A DNA stretch of 64,000 bases from Azonexus sp. (GCA_031260295.1 JAIRKE010000035.1:1-64000); one strand, 5' to 3'; shown: positions 29,045 to 39,193, numbered from the stretch's first letter. A program made the numbers and translations. The notes: generated from the sequence alone by a model not told the origin.

Positions 29045-30185
29045 AACGGCGGATAACGTCGACATCCTGATCGTCGGCGCCGGCCCGGTCGGCATGACGC
29101 TTCATCTAGCGCTGGCGGCGGGCGGCCAATCTTCGTTGCTGCTCGACCGGCGGCCGGCGCAGGCGCTGCAAGACGACCCGCGCGCACTGGCGCTGGCGCA
29201 CGGCGCGCGGCAGTTGCTGGAGCAGATTGACAGTTGGCCGACTCGCGCCGCGACGCCGATAGCGACCATTCACATTTCGCAAAAAGATGGCTTTGGCCGC
29301 ACCCTGATCGACCGCACCGACCTCGATCTACCGGCGCTCGGCTATGTGCTCCGCTACCGCGACCTGGCCGCCGCGCTGGCCGCCAATCTGCAAGCCGACG
29401 CCCTGCTCAGCGCAGCGGAAATTCTCGCCATCGCCCCGGAAGGCGACGGCGACGGCGTGACCGTCTCGATGCGCCACGCCGGCCAGACCCGCACGATTCG
29501 CTGCCAGTTGCTGATCCACGCCGAAGGCACGCCAGCCGACGAGGCGGGCGTCACCGTCCGCGACTACAACCAACACGCGGTGATTTGCGAGGTGACGCCA
29601 ACGCCAGGCCACGACCAGCGCGCCTGGGAACGTTTCACGCCCGACGGCCCGCTGGCGCTGCTGCCGCTCGGCGACGAATATTCGGTGGTGTTCACGCTGC
29701 CGCCGGCCAAGGCCGATGCCGTGATGGCCCTCGACGACGACGCCTTCGCCGCCGCCTTGCAGCGCCAGTTTGGCCGCCGCCTGAGTTTTTCCCGACCCGG
29801 CCCGCGCCACCGCTTTCCGCTGGCGCTGCGCCTGCGTGACACGCTGGTCCGCGAGCGCGAAGTCTGGATCGGCAACACCGCCCAAACCCTGCACCCGGTT
29901 TCCGGCCAGGGTTTCAACCTCGGCTTGCGCGACGCATGGCAACTGGCCGAAACGCTATTGACCAATGGCCTCGATCCAGCCAGCCTGCGCCGCTACGCCG
30001 CCGGTCGCCAGCTCGATCGCCGCGCCGGGGCCATGTTTACCGATGGCGTCGTCAAGACCTTTTCCAACGATTTCGCCCCGCTCAAGCTGGCCCGCGGCCT
30101 CGGCCTGCTGGCTCTCGACCTGTGCCCGCCGGCCCGCCATTTCGTCGCCAAGCGCATGATCTGGGGCGCGCGCGCCTGGCCTTGA
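29037..30185 (+). CDS. ubiH: 2-octaprenyl-6-methoxyphenol hydroxylase (ubiquinone synthesis)
   Basis: 382-residue FAD monooxygenase of the UbiH/UbiF family. Dinucleotide motif DILIVGAGPVGMT at the N-terminus, and GNTAQTLHPVSGQGFNLGLRDAW near residue 280, the FAD ribityl-binding segment. It hydroxylates the quinone ring in the aerobic pathway. The ATG at 29037 has AGGAGG about 9 nt upstream and lies inside the end of pepP; the pepP-ubiH order is common in proteobacteria. Confidence 0.92.
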
Positions 30186-30253
30186 TGCGTGCCAAGGACA
30201 ATACCGCCGTTGTGGCGCAACCATCGCCCACGTTCGCTCGCCACACCGCCCGC

Positions 30254-31126
30254 ATGAAACAAAGCACTGCCTGGTTCCTCGCCTGCCGCCCGAAAACCCT
30301 GAGCGTCTCCCTGTCGCCGGTGGTGGTCGGCAGCGCCGTCGCCTGGCATGAGCAGGATAGCCTGCTCTGGCTGCCGCTGCTGGCGGCGGCGCTCGGCGCG
30401 GCGCTGATCCAGATCGGCACCAATTTGTTCAACGATGCCGGCGATTTCCTGCGCGGCACCGATACGCCGCAGCGGCTTGGCCCGCGCCGCGCCAGCGCCG
30501 AGGGCTGGCTCAGTCCGCAGGCGGTGCAGGCTGGAGCCTGGCTGGCTTTCGCTCTGGCTTTTTTGTGCGGTATTTATCTGGTCGGCCACGGCGGCTGGCC
30601 CATCGTCTTCATCGGCCTCGGCTCGCTGGCCGCCGGCTGGGCCTATACCGGCGGCCAGCGGCCGATCGCCTACGGGCCGCTCGGCGAGTTCTTCGTCTTC
30701 ATCTTCTTCGGCCTGATCGCCGTCGGCGGCAGTTACTACCTGCAAACCCTGGGCCTGAGCACAACGGCCCTGACCGCCGCGGCGCTGGTCGGCCTACACG
30801 CGGCAGCGGTAATTACCGTCAACAATTACCGCGACCGTGACGGCGACACCGCCAATGGCAAGAACACGCTGGCCGTCCGCCTCGGCCGGCCGGCCACGCG
30901 CTGGTTGTACACGGTGGAAATACTCGCCCCCTACGCCTTGCTGCCGCTGCTTGCCGGCCTCGGCTGGCCAGCGCTGCTGCCCTTGCTATCGCTGCCGCTG
31001 GCGCTGCGCCTGATCGGCCGTTTCCGCCGCGAAACGCCGGGTCCGGCCTTTAACGGCATCCTTGCCGCAACGGCCGGTCTGCAACTCGTCTTTGCCTTGC
31101 TGTTAACCTTAAGCTTCATAATTTGA
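30254..31126 (+). CDS. menA: MenA-type polyprenyltransferase (UbiA superfamily)
   Basis: 290 residues with eight or nine hydrophobic helices. The N-terminal AWFLACRPKTLSVSLSPVVVGS is characteristic of MenA. First Asp-rich motif: NLFNDAGDFLRGTDT; second: NNYRDRDGDTANGKNTLAVRLG. MenA attaches the polyprenyl chain to 1,4-dihydroxy-2-naphthoate for menaquinone. The start is taken at 30254; an in-frame ATG at 30185 overlapping the ubiH stop (TGATG) would add 23 residues. Whether the other men or mqn genes exist cannot be seen here. Confidence 0.85.
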   Translation: MKQSTAWFLACRPKTLSVSLSPVVVGSAVAWHEQDSLLWLPLLAAALGAALIQIGTNLFNDAGDFLRGTDTPQRLGPRRASAEGWLSPQAVQAGAWLAFALAFLCGIYLVGHGGWPIVFIGLGSLAAGWAYTGGQRPIAYGPLGEFFVFIFFGLIAVGGSYYLQTLGLSTTALTAAALVGLHAAAVITVNNYRDRDGDTANGKNTLAVRLGRPATRWLYTVEILAPYALLPLLAGLGWPALLPLLSLPLALRLIGRFRRETPGPAFNGILAATAGLQLVFALLLTLSFII

Positions 31127-31195
31127 CTATTTTTTAGGCGCCGACTCGGGTAGACTACGCGGCCTCTCCTGCTTTGCCCGTGCTCCCGTTCACCC

Positions 31196-32224
31196 ATGGA
31201 ATTCGTCGGCTTTCAGCTTCGCAGCAACCTGTTCGTCGCGCCCATGGCCGGGGTTACCGATCGCCCATTCCGCCAGTTGTGCAAGAAGATGGGGGCCGGC
31301 TTGGCGGTATCCGAGATGGTCACTTCAAACTCGCTGCTCTACGGCAGCGCCAAGACGTTGCGCCGGGCTAACCACACCGGCGAAGTGGCGCCAATCGCGG
31401 TGCAGATCGCCGGTGCCGACCCGCGGATGATGGCCGAGGCCGCCCGCCACAACGTCGATCACGGCGCCCAGATCATCGATATCAACATGGGTTGCCCGGC
31501 CAAGAAAGTCTGCAACGTGATGGCCGGCTCGGCACTGATGCAGGACGAAGCACTGGTCGGTCGCATTCTCGACGCCGTCGTCGGCGCCGTGCCGGACACG
31601 CCGGTGACACTGAAATTCCGTACCGGCTGGAATCTGACCAACAGGAACGCGCCGACCATCGCCCGCATCGCGGAAAGCGCCGGCGTGCGGGCGGTCGCCA
31701 TCCACGGCCGGACGCGCTGCCAGCAGTACACCGGCGAGGCCGAGTACGACACCATCGCCCTGGTCAAGACCCTGGTGAAAATTCCGGTGATCGCCAACGG
31801 CGACATCGCGACGCCGGAGAAAGCCAAGCACGTGCTCGACGCCACTGGCGCCGACGGCATCATGATCGGCCGCGCCGCTCAGGGCCGGCCTTGGCTGTTC
31901 CGTGAAATCGAGCATTACCTGAAAACCGGCGAGCACCTGCCGCCGGCCGAAGTCACAGAAATCCACGCCATCCTGATGGCGCATCTCGACGACCTGTATG
32001 CCTTTTACGGCATCGAGACGGGGGTCAAGGTCGCGAGAAAACACATCTCCTGGTACACCAAGGGCCTGGTCGGGTCGGCGGCGTTCCGCAAGATGATGAA
32101 TACGCTGCCGGACGCCGAGCAGCAAAGGGGGGCGGTGAACGATTTCTTTCTGCGTTACGCAGCAGAACACGCGCACCTGACCTACGAAAACAATAGCGAT
32201 AACAAGGAGGCGTTGGCAGCATGA
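31196..32224 (+). CDS. dusB: tRNA-dihydrouridine synthase B
   Basis: 342-residue FMN enzyme that reduces specific uridines in tRNA D-loops. Motifs: VAPMAGVTDRPFR, the signature DINMGCPAKKVCNVMAGSAL with catalytic Cys, IHGRTRCQQYTGEAEY, VIANGDI and GIMIGRAAQGRPW. It heads the dusB-fis pair; the upstream TAGACT plus GC-rich stretch (31151-31162) recalls the discriminator of growth-rate-controlled dusB-fis promoters, though no matching -35 is at the right distance. Confidence 0.96.
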   Translation: MEFVGFQLRSNLFVAPMAGVTDRPFRQLCKKMGAGLAVSEMVTSNSLLYGSAKTLRRANHTGEVAPIAVQIAGADPRMMAEAARHNVDHGAQIIDINMGCPAKKVCNVMAGSALMQDEALVGRILDAVVGAVPDTPVTLKFRTGWNLTNRNAPTIARIAESAGVRAVAIHGRTRCQQYTGEAEYDTIALVKTLVKIPVIANGDIATPEKAKHVLDATGADGIMIGRAAQGRPWLFREIEHYLKTGEHLPPAEVTEIHAILMAHLDDLYAFYGIETGVKVARKHISWYTKGLVGSAAFRKMMNTLPDAEQQRGAVNDFFLRYAAEHAHLTYENNSDNKEALAA

Positions 32225-32454
32225 GCCAACATGACCTGGGGCGGTGCGTCACGAACGCGCTGGAGCAGTACTTCCGCGATCTGGACGGAGAACGACCGGC
32301 CGCTATCTACGACATGGTCTTGAAAAGCGTCGAGAAACCGATGCTCGAAGTGGTGCTGGCCAAGGCCGGCGCCAATCAGACAGTGGCGGCGGAGATGCTG
32401 GGCATCAACCGTAACACCCTGCGCAAGAAACTAACCGAACATCAATTGCTCTAA
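32221..32454 (+). CDS. fis: Nucleoid-associated regulator Fis
   Basis: 77 residues, overlapping dusB as ATGA. The C-terminal helix-turn-helix (MLEVVLAKAGANQTVAAEML, GINRNTLRKKL) is that of Fis. The protein is shorter at the N-terminus than the 98-residue E. coli form, as usual in betaproteobacteria, so the beta-hairpin arms needed for Hin stimulation are probably reduced. Confidence 0.95.
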   Translation: MSQHDLGRCVTNALEQYFRDLDGERPAAIYDMVLKSVEKPMLEVVLAKAGANQTVAAEMLGINRNTLRKKLTEHQLL

Positions 32455-32467
32455 TCGCGGGCTATGA

Positions 32468-32501
32468 GTCGCTGGTCGTTGACTGGCAACCGGCCAGCGA
32501 C
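32468..32501 (+). other. Hairpin in the fis-purH gap
   Basis: GTCGCTGG (32468-32475) pairs with CCAGCGAC (32494-32501), extended by outer partial pairing. No T run, so it is more like leader structure than a terminator. Confidence 0.4.
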
Positions 32502-32535
32502 GACGCGACTCCCATCCCCAATGACCGACAAAGAT

Positions 32536-34128
32536 ATGTCCATCAAACAAGCCCTGATTTCCGTCTCCGACAAAACCGGAGTGCTCGAATTCGCCCAAGG
32601 CCTCGCCGCCCAGGGCATCAAGCTGCTGTCCACCGGCGGCACTGCCAAGCTGTTGCGCGATGCTGGCCTGGCCGTTACTGAAATCGGCGACTACACCGGC
32701 TTCCCGGAAATGCTCGACGGCCGCGTCAAGACGCTGCATCCGAAGGTACACGGCGGCATCCTGGCCCGCCGCGACTTGGCCGAGCACCTGGCGACCCTCG
32801 ACCAGCACGATATCCCGACCATCGACCTGGTCTGCGTGAACCTCTACCCCTTCGCCGCCACCATCGCCAAGCCCGGCGTGACACTGGAAGACGCCATCGA
32901 GAATATCGACATCGGCGGCCCGGCCATGGTCCGCTCCTCGGCCAAAAATTATGCCGGCGTCGCCATCGTCACCGACCCGGCCGATTACGCGCCGCTGCTC
33001 ACCGAGATGCGGGCCAATGGCGGCGCGTTGGCGCTCACGACCCGGTTCGGCTTGGCGAAAAAAGCCTTCACCCATACCGCCCGCTACGACAGCATGATCG
33101 CCAACTGGTTGACCGGGCTGGACGAAGGCGCCGAAAGCAAGCCGGCCGAGGCCGCGCCGATCCCGTCCGCCTTCCCGGCCAAGCTGCAACTGGCCTTCGA
33201 CCGCGTCGAGACCCTGCGCTACGGCGAGAACGCCCACCAGTCCGCCGCCTTCTACCGCGATACCATAGTGCTGCCGGGCAGCATCGCCGCCTATACCCAA
33301 CTACAGGGCAAGGAACTGTCGTACAACAATATCGCCGACTCGGACGCCGCCTGGGAATGTGTCAAGGCCTTCGAGACCCCGGCCTGCGTTATCATCAAGC
33401 ATGCTAATCCCTGCGGCGTCGCCATTGACACCCACTTGTGTGGCGCCTACGAAAAGGCTTTCAAGACCGACTCGACCTCGGCCTTCGGCGGCATCATCGC
33501 TTTCAACGGCGAAGTCGGTATCGACGTGGTCAACGCCATGAATGAGCGCAAGCACTTCGTCGAAGTGCTGATCGCCCCGGCCTTCACCACCGAAGCCAAG
33601 GCCGCGCTGGCTGCCAAGCAAAACCTGCGCGTACTGGTGGTACCGCTCGGCCACGATCTCAACAAGCTGGAACTGAAGCGCGTCGGCGGTGGCTTGCTGG
33701 TGCAGACGGCCGACGATTTCGCCGCCCAGGCCAGCGGCCTCAAGGTCGTCACCAGGGTGCAACCGAGTGCGCAGCAAATTGAAGACCTGCTCTTCGCCGA
33801 GCGCGTCGCCAAGTTCGTCAAGTCCAATGCCATCGTCTTCTGCGGCGGTGGCATGACGCTCGGCGTCGGTGCCGGCCAGATGAGCCGGGTCGATTCGACC
33901 AAGATCGCCAGCATCAAGGCCAGGAACGCCGGCCTGGAGTTGCGGGGTTCGGTGGTTGCCTCCGACGCCTTCTTCCCCTTCCGCGACGGCCTCGACGTGC
34001 TGGCCGAAGCCGGTGCCGTCGCGGTAATCCAGCCGGGTGGTTCGATACGCGACGAGGAAGTCATCGCGGCTGCTGACGAGCACGGCATTGCCATGGTATT
34101 TACCGGATTCCGTCATTTCCGCCACTGA
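32536..34128 (+). CDS. purH: Bifunctional AICAR formyltransferase / IMP cyclohydrolase
   Basis: 530 residues catalysing the last two steps to IMP. The N-terminal cyclohydrolase domain begins [18 protein letters not shown] and includes [10 protein letters not shown] and [12 protein letters not shown]; the C-terminal transformylase domain includes [35 protein letters not shown] and [10 protein letters not shown]. The ATG at 32536 gives the usual MSIKQ start; ATG at 32521 would add five residues. Followed at 8 bp by pagP. Confidence 0.96.
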   Translation: MSIKQALISVSDKTGVLEFAQGLAAQGIKLLSTGGTAKLLRDAGLAVTEIGDYTGFPEMLDGRVKTLHPKVHGGILARRDLAEHLATLDQHDIPTIDLVCVNLYPFAATIAKPGVTLEDAIENIDIGGPAMVRSSAKNYAGVAIVTDPADYAPLLTEMRANGGALALTTRFGLAKKAFTHTARYDSMIANWLTGLDEGAESKPAEAAPIPSAFPAKLQLAFDRVETLRYGENAHQSAAFYRDTIVLPGSIAAYTQLQGKELSYNNIADSDAAWECVKAFETPACVIIKHANPCGVAIDTHLCGAYEKAFKTDSTSAFGGIIAFNGEVGIDVVNAMNERKHFVEVLIAPAFTTEAKAALAAKQNLRVLVVPLGHDLNKLELKRVGGGLLVQTADDFAAQASGLKVVTRVQPSAQQIEDLLFAERVAKFVKSNAIVFCGGGMTLGVGAGQMSRVDSTKIASIKARNAGLELRGSVVASDAFFPFRDGLDVLAEAGAVAVIQPGGSIRDEEVIAAADEHGIAMVFTGFRHFRH

Positions 34129-34135
34129 GGGTTTC

Positions 34136-34699
34136 ATGAAAATATTTCTGCGCGCCTGTTTTCTCGCCGGCGGCCTGGTCGCCAGCACACCCCTGCTGGC
34201 CGATGACGAGGGCTGGTTGTCGCGCGGCTGGAACGCCGCATCGACCGAAGTATCCGATATCTGGATACAGGGCGGCTCCGAGCTATACCTGCCGTTCAAG
34301 ACCTACCACATGCGCTGGGCCTATTCGCGCGAAAAGATCGACAACTATCAGGAATCGCCCTTCGGTCTCGGTTATGGCCGTGGCCGTTACGATGAAAAGG
34401 GCAACTGGAGCGGTCTCTACGCGATGGGCTTTCAGGATTCGCACTTCAAGCCGCAATGGATGGCCGGATACGCCTGGAAAGCGATGTGGGGCGATCGCTC
34501 CGACTGGAATGCCGGTCTCGGCTACACCCTGTTCGTCACCGCGCGTTCGGATATCGGCCACTACACCCCCTTCCCGGCGGTATTGCCGGTCGCCTCGATC
34601 GGCTACAAAAAGTTCTCGGTCGAAGGAACCTATGTTCCGGGCGGAAAAGGTTACGGCAATATTCTTTTCTTCTGGGGCAAGTGGTCGTTCGACAAATAA
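34136..34699 (+). CDS. pagP: Lipid A palmitoyltransferase PagP
   Basis: 187 residues. Signal peptide to about residue 22, then an amphipathic helix and an eight-stranded barrel. Catalytic residues correspond to H58 (TYHMRWAYS) and D101-S102 (GFQDSHFKPQ). It moves a palmitate from phospholipid to lipid A in the outer membrane, giving resistance to cationic peptides. GAGGG lies just upstream. It sits between purH and purD, 8 bp and 34 bp away, so it is probably transcribed with purine genes, an unexpected setting. Confidence 0.92.
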   Translation: MKIFLRACFLAGGLVASTPLLADDEGWLSRGWNAASTEVSDIWIQGGSELYLPFKTYHMRWAYSREKIDNYQESPFGLGYGRGRYDEKGNWSGLYAMGFQDSHFKPQWMAGYAWKAMWGDRSDWNAGLGYTLFVTARSDIGHYTPFPAVLPVASIGYKKFSVEGTYVPGGKGYGNILFFWGKWSFDK

Positions 34700-34732
34700 C
34701 TGCCGCCCTGAAACAGGTTTGGAAAAACAAGC

Positions 34733-36010
34733 ATGAAATTACTCGTCATCGGTTCCGGCGGCCGCGAGCACGCCATGGCTTGGCGTCTGGCACAGTCGCC
34801 CGGCCTGCAAAAAGTGTATGTCGCCCCTGGCAACGCCGGCACGGCGCGCGAGCACGAACTGGAAAACCTCGCCATCACCGACCCGCAGGCGCTGGCCGAT
34901 TTCGCCGAGCGGAACAACATCCTCCTCACCGTGGTCGGCCCCGAAGCGCCGCTGGCCGCCGGCGTGGTCAATGTCTTCCGCGCCCGTGGCCTGAAAATTT
35001 TCGGCCCGACCAGGGAAGCCGCCCAGCTTGAATCCTCCAAGGATTTCGCCAAGCGCTTCATGGCCCGCCACAACATTCCCACCGCCGGCTTTGAAACCTT
35101 CTCTGATGCCACTGCTGCACACGCCTACATCAAGCGCCAGGGCGCGCCCATCGTCATCAAGGCCGACGGCCTGGCCGCCGGCAAGGGCGTTGTCGTTGCC
35201 ATGACCCTCGCCGAGGCACATGCCGCCGTCGATGACATACTATCCGGCAATAAACTCGGCGAGGCCGGCGCCCGCGTCGTCATCGAGGATTTTCTCGACG
35301 GCGAGGAAGCCAGCTTCATCGTCATGGTGGACGGCAAAAACGTGCTGGCGTTGGCTTCCAGCCAGGACCACAAGCGCATTTTCGATGGCGACCAGGGCCC
35401 CAACACCGGCGGCATGGGCGCCTATTCGCCGGCCCCCTGCGTGACGCCGGAAATCCATGCCAAAGCCATGCGCGAAATCATCCAGCCAACCGTGCGCGGC
35501 ATGGCTGCCGATGGCATTCCCTTCACCGGCTTCCTTTATGCCGGCCTGATGATCGGCAAGGACGGCTCGATCAAGACCCTGGAATTCAACTGCCGCATGG
35601 GCGACCCGGAAACCCAGCCGATCCTGATGCGCCTGAAGTCCGATTTCGTCAAGCTGCTGGAGCACGGCATAGCCGGCACCCTAGATCAGGCCGAGGCCGA
35701 ATGGGACCGCCGCGTCGCCCTCGGTGTCGTGCTGGCCGCCGCCAACTACCCGGACACACCGAAGAAAGGTGACATCATCCACGGCCTGCCGGCCGGCAAC
35801 CGCTTCGCCGAAGACGCCCACGTTTTCCACGCCGGCACCGCCGAGACCGACGGCCAGGTAGTGACCAGCGGCGGCCGCGTGCTCTGCGTCACCGCCCTGG
35901 GCGAAAACATCAAACTCGCCCAGAAACGCGCCTACGAAGTCGCCGCGCAGATTGAGTTTGATGGCATGCAGTTGCGCAAGGACATCGGGTATCGGGCGAT
36001 CAACCGTTGA
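34733..36010 (+). CDS. purD: Phosphoribosylamine-glycine ligase (GAR synthetase)
   Basis: 425-residue ATP-grasp enzyme of purine synthesis. Motifs: KLLVIGSGGREHAMAW at the N-terminus, GPEAPLAAG, PIVIKADGLAAGKGVVVA, VVIEDFLDGEEASF, DHKRIFDGDQGPNTGGMGAYSP and LEFNCRMGDPETQ (metal-binding Glu and Asn). Standard length. Confidence 0.97.
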   Translation: MKLLVIGSGGREHAMAWRLAQSPGLQKVYVAPGNAGTAREHELENLAITDPQALADFAERNNILLTVVGPEAPLAAGVVNVFRARGLKIFGPTREAAQLESSKDFAKRFMARHNIPTAGFETFSDATAAHAYIKRQGAPIVIKADGLAAGKGVVVAMTLAEAHAAVDDILSGNKLGEAGARVVIEDFLDGEEASFIVMVDGKNVLALASSQDHKRIFDGDQGPNTGGMGAYSPAPCVTPEIHAKAMREIIQPTVRGMAADGIPFTGFLYAGLMIGKDGSIKTLEFNCRMGDPETQPILMRLKSDFVKLLEHGIAGTLDQAEAEWDRRVALGVVLAAANYPDTPKKGDIIHGLPAGNRFAEDAHVFHAGTAETDGQVVTSGGRVLCVTALGENIKLAQKRAYEVAAQIEFDGMQLRKDIGYRAINR

Positions 36011-36022
36011 AGCGGAGTTGAG

Positions 36023-36121
36023 TAGCCCGTAGGGTGGCAATAAGCGAAGCGCATTGCACCGGCGAGGTCGAGTACAGCATTTCTGATGTTTTTCCTTGCG
36101 CTCTTTGCGTTCTCTGCGGTT
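36023..36121. repeat. Intergenic palindromic repeat plus CTTTGCG-type repeat
   Basis: GGTGGCAAT (36033-36041) pairs with ATTGCACC (36053-36060) around AAGCGAAGCGC, a form of the GTAGGGTGGGCAA... element often dispersed in proteobacterial genomes. It is followed by CCTTGCGCTCTTTGCG / CTCTGCGG, another common intergenic motif. Confidence 0.5.
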
Positions 36122-36165
36122 TCGCAAGCGCCGCAGCCCGCGCAGGAAGTTTCGGGAAAGACCGC

Positions 36166-37350
36166 TCAGCCCGCTTCGAGCAGCGTGCTGGCCCGGTAAT
36201 GGCGGTTGGCGTCGTCGCTTCGGTCGAGCTGGTCGAACAGGTGGGCTAGTTCAAGATGCGCCTGCTGTGTCGGGGCGATGGCCAGCGAAGCTTCCAAATA
36301 GCTCTGCGCCTTGCCCCACAACCGCTGGCGCCGGCACATCCGACCCAGGGCTTGGAGCAGCCGGGCATCGGCCGGGTATTGCTGGAGCCAGGCTTCGGCG
36401 CGGGCGATGCGTTCGAACTGATCGCCATCGGCCAGACTGCCGTAAATGCTCAGCAATTCGCCCAGCCATTCGTCGTGCGGGGTGGCCTCGAAAGCCGCCT
36501 CGATCGGCTTCTGCGCCTCGTCGCCAGCGCCGCCAGCGACCAGCGCCCGCGCCGCAGCCAGCACCACGCGCTGGCTACGCTCCTCGGCCGGCAAGGTACG
36601 CAGATAGGCAATCAGCGACCCGCTGTCACCGGCCAAGCGGGCGATGTTGCCGAGATGCGCCTGGCTGCGCGCCTCGCGCGCCACCTGCGGCGACAGGGCA
36701 TCGCGCTTGACCAGTTGGCGCAGCAGTTTGAGTACCCCGTCCCAGTCGCCGATGCCCTGGCGTGCTCGCAGTTCCAGGCGCAGCGCGGCGATATGCCGCC
36801 CCTGCTTATCCTGCAAGCGGGCCAGCGCTTGCAGCGCCTCGTTGAAATGACGCCCTTCGTTCATCATTTCGGCTTCCAGCATCAGCGTCGCCGCCTCGGT
36901 GCGCGGATCGCTGGCCTTGGCCTTGTCCATCCAGTCCTGTTGTTTTTCCGGCTCGCGCAGGCGCTGGGCGGCTCGGGCCGCGATCAACGCCGACAGGCCG
37001 GGGGCCGCGCTGGTGGCGTGCGCCTCGCCGGCCTTTTTCAGAGCCTGGCCGAAACGGCCCTCGAACAGCAGACGGACGGCATCCTGAAACACCTGACTGG
37101 CCCGCTCGCGCCGCCGCCGCTGACGGAAGCGGCGCGCCCGCTCGGGCAGGCTGAAGGTAAAAAACAAGGCGCGCAAAGCGCCGTAAGCCAGCAGAAACAG
37201 CAGCACCAGCGCCAGCAGAAAGAGATTGAGCGTCACCTCGGCGCGGTAAGGCGGCAGCACCAGCAGCACGTAGCCATCGTTCATCCGCGCGCCGACAGCG
37301 ACGGCCGCCGCCGCCGCGAATAGCGCCAGGAGCCAGAACAGGCCTCTCAC
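36166..37350 (-). CDS. hemY: HemY-like tetratricopeptide inner-membrane protein
   Basis: 394 residues. Two N-terminal transmembrane segments (about 3-22 and 42-64) precede tetratricopeptide-type repeats to the C-terminus. HemY (not the oxidase) accompanies HemX in hemCDXY clusters and is thought to affect coproporphyrin-stage heme synthesis. The GTG at 37350 overlaps the hemX stop as GTGA; the open frame extends further upstream without a credible start. Confidence 0.9.
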   Translation of the reverse strand: MRGLFWLLALFAAAAAVAVGARMNDGYVLLVLPPYRAEVTLNLFLLALVLLFLLAYGALRALFFTFSLPERARRFRQRRRRERASQVFQDAVRLLFEGRFGQALKKAGEAHATSAAPGLSALIAARAAQRLREPEKQQDWMDKAKASDPRTEAATLMLEAEMMNEGRHFNEALQALARLQDKQGRHIAALRLELRARQGIGDWDGVLKLLRQLVKRDALSPQVAREARSQAHLGNIARLAGDSGSLIAYLRTLPAEERSQRVVLAAARALVAGGAGDEAQKPIEAAFEATPHDEWLGELLSIYGSLADGDQFERIARAEAWLQQYPADARLLQALGRMCRRQRLWGKAQSYLEASLAIAPTQQAHLELAHLFDQLDRSDDANRHYRASTLLEAG

Positions 37351-38414
37351 CGCGCGTCCTTGCCGCCGCGCAACTTGACCAGCACCGCCAGGCTGTCGCT
37401 CAGGCTCGGCAGATCGGCGCCAGGGTCGGCGGCAAGCAGTTGCTGGAGCTTGCCTTGGGCCTCCTTGACTGCCGGATCGTCGGCCGCGAAATAGCGTTGC
37501 AGCCAGTCCTGCGCTACTTTTAATTCGCTGCGGAAAGTGCCGTGGTCGCGGGCAAGCAGGGCCAGCCGGGCATTCAGCAGGCGCAGCTTGAGATTCTCGC
37601 GCAGGAAGAAGCTCTGCTCCGGCGCCAACAGCACCGGCTCCTCGCGGTCTAAACGCTGGATGCGAATCAGGTCGCGCAGGGCCTGCCAGGCATCCGCAGC
37701 GGCCAGACGCCACCAGGCGGCGCCCGCCTCGGCCTCCGTCGGCACCGACTTGGCTGCCGCAGCCGGACGATCGAGGGCGAGCAAAGGCAGTTCGTCGACA
37801 CGGCCGATGATTTCCTCAAGGCGCAGGCTGATCCCGGCGACATCGACGAAGGGCTGCGCGTTCAGGCGGCCCAGATCCTTGGCCAGCGCGTCGCGCAATG
37901 GCAGATAGCGGGGTTTGTCGAGACGGGCCAGGCGGGCGTCGGCGGTCTGCAAGGCGAGCGCCGCGACGGCGACATTGCCGGCCAGTTGCAACTGCTGCTG
38001 CGCCAGCGTCAGCGCCTGCTCGACTTCGAGCAGGGTCGCTTCCTCGCGGCTGCGCGCCAGATCCTCGACCATGCTCTGCAAGGCCTTGCCCTGGCTTTCG
38101 AATTCGGCCAGACGACTGTCGACGACGCCGAACTTGGCCTGTAAGTCTTCGATCTGTTCCAGCAACTGGCCGCGCGCGCCGCGCTCTTCTTTGCCGGCAG
38201 TGTCGGCATCGGCCAAGCGGCGAGCCACCTCGCGGCGGGTTTCGTCGAGTTGCTGGCGGGTTTCCAGCCATTGCCAGCCGGCCAGGGCCAAGGCTAGGAC
38301 GGCGACGAACAGCCACGGGCTGATTCGCCGCGCGGCGACGGGCGGTTCGGGCAGCGGCTCAGGCAAGGGCGGCGCGGGCTCGGCGTCGGGAGAGGAAATA
38401 TTGTCGGTGCTCAT
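37347..38414 (-). CDS. hemX: HemX-like protein (uroporphyrinogen-III C-methyltransferase homologue)
   Basis: 355 residues. A Pro/Glu-rich N-terminus, one transmembrane helix (PWLFVAVLALALAGWQWL), then a long coiled coil (RQQLDETRREVARRLADAD..., about 50-120) and a helical periplasmic domain. Despite the old name it lacks a methyltransferase fold. The ATG at 38414 overlaps hemD as ATGA. Confidence 0.9.
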   Translation of the reverse strand: MSTDNISSPDAEPAPPLPEPLPEPPVAARRISPWLFVAVLALALAGWQWLETRQQLDETRREVARRLADADTAGKEERGARGQLLEQIEDLQAKFGVVDSRLAEFESQGKALQSMVEDLARSREEATLLEVEQALTLAQQQLQLAGNVAVAALALQTADARLARLDKPRYLPLRDALAKDLGRLNAQPFVDVAGISLRLEEIIGRVDELPLLALDRPAAAAKSVPTEAEAGAAWWRLAAADAWQALRDLIRIQRLDREEPVLLAPEQSFFLRENLKLRLLNARLALLARDHGTFRSELKVAQDWLQRYFAADDPAVKEAQGKLQQLLAADPGADLPSLSDSLAVLVKLRGGKDAR

Positions 38415-39193
38415 GCCGGCCAATTATAAGCAACTAAAGCGGCCATGATGCCGCTGTCGGCGCCGCCGCTCAGGATAATTTTGTCCAGGCCGAGTTGCCG
38501 CGCCGCTTCGGCGATACGCGCATGCGGCACGAACAGCGGCGTGGCGCGCAGCCACTGACGGCCCTCGTCGTCGAGCAAATCGAGCAGGTAACGCAACCCC
38601 TCGCTACTCGACACGGTCAGCGCATCGAGCCGCCCCGCTCGCCAGACGGCCAGCAGCGGCTGACTGCCGCCGGCCGGCGGCGAGCGGCGATAACAGGCGA
38701 TGCAATCGACCGTCGCGCCTCGGGCGCGCAAGGTGTCGGCCAGCAATTCACGCCCGCCGTCACCGCGAAAAATCGCCACCCGCTGCCCGGCAACCCGCTC
38801 GGCGGCCAGTTCGGGCAGGGCCAGCAGGCTTTCCGAATCGAAACGCTCGCTCGGGACCAGGCAATCGCGGATGCCGTGCTCGGCTAGTGCACGTGCCGTG
38901 CCCGGCCCCACCGTCGCCGGCCGCAGGTCCGACGGCCAAGGAGCGTGGGCAAGGAGCGTCGGCAGGGCATGATCGACGGCATTGGGACTGACGAAAACCG
39001 CCCAGCTATAGGTAGTGAGCCGCTCGGCGGCAGCCACCAATGGCTGCGAGTCGGTGGCCGGGGCGATGTCCAGCAATGGAAACAGCAGCGGCGTGCCGCC
39101 CGCTGCTGCGATGGCCTCGGCCAGCGGACCGGCCTGAGCCGCCGGCCGAGTGACGACGATGGTGCGGCCGGCAAGCGGGCCGGAGGGGTTCAT
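38411..39193 (-). CDS. hemD: Uroporphyrinogen-III synthase
   Basis: 260 residues. It closes and rearranges hydroxymethylbilane to uroporphyrinogen III. The family is poorly conserved; recognisable parts are [38 protein letters not shown] and [14 protein letters not shown]. Overlaps hemC and hemX by 4 bp each (ATGA), so hemC-D-X-Y is one coupled unit. Confidence 0.94.
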   Translation of the reverse strand: MNPSGPLAGRTIVVTRPAAQAGPLAEAIAAAGGTPLLFPLLDIAPATDSQPLVAAAERLTTYSWAVFVSPNAVDHALPTLLAHAPWPSDLRPATVGPGTARALAEHGIRDCLVPSERFDSESLLALPELAAERVAGQRVAIFRGDGGRELLADTLRARGATVDCIACYRRSPPAGGSQPLLAVWRAGRLDALTVSSSEGLRYLLDLLDDEGRQWLRATPLFVPHARIAEAARQLGLDKIILSGGADSGIMAALVAYNWPA

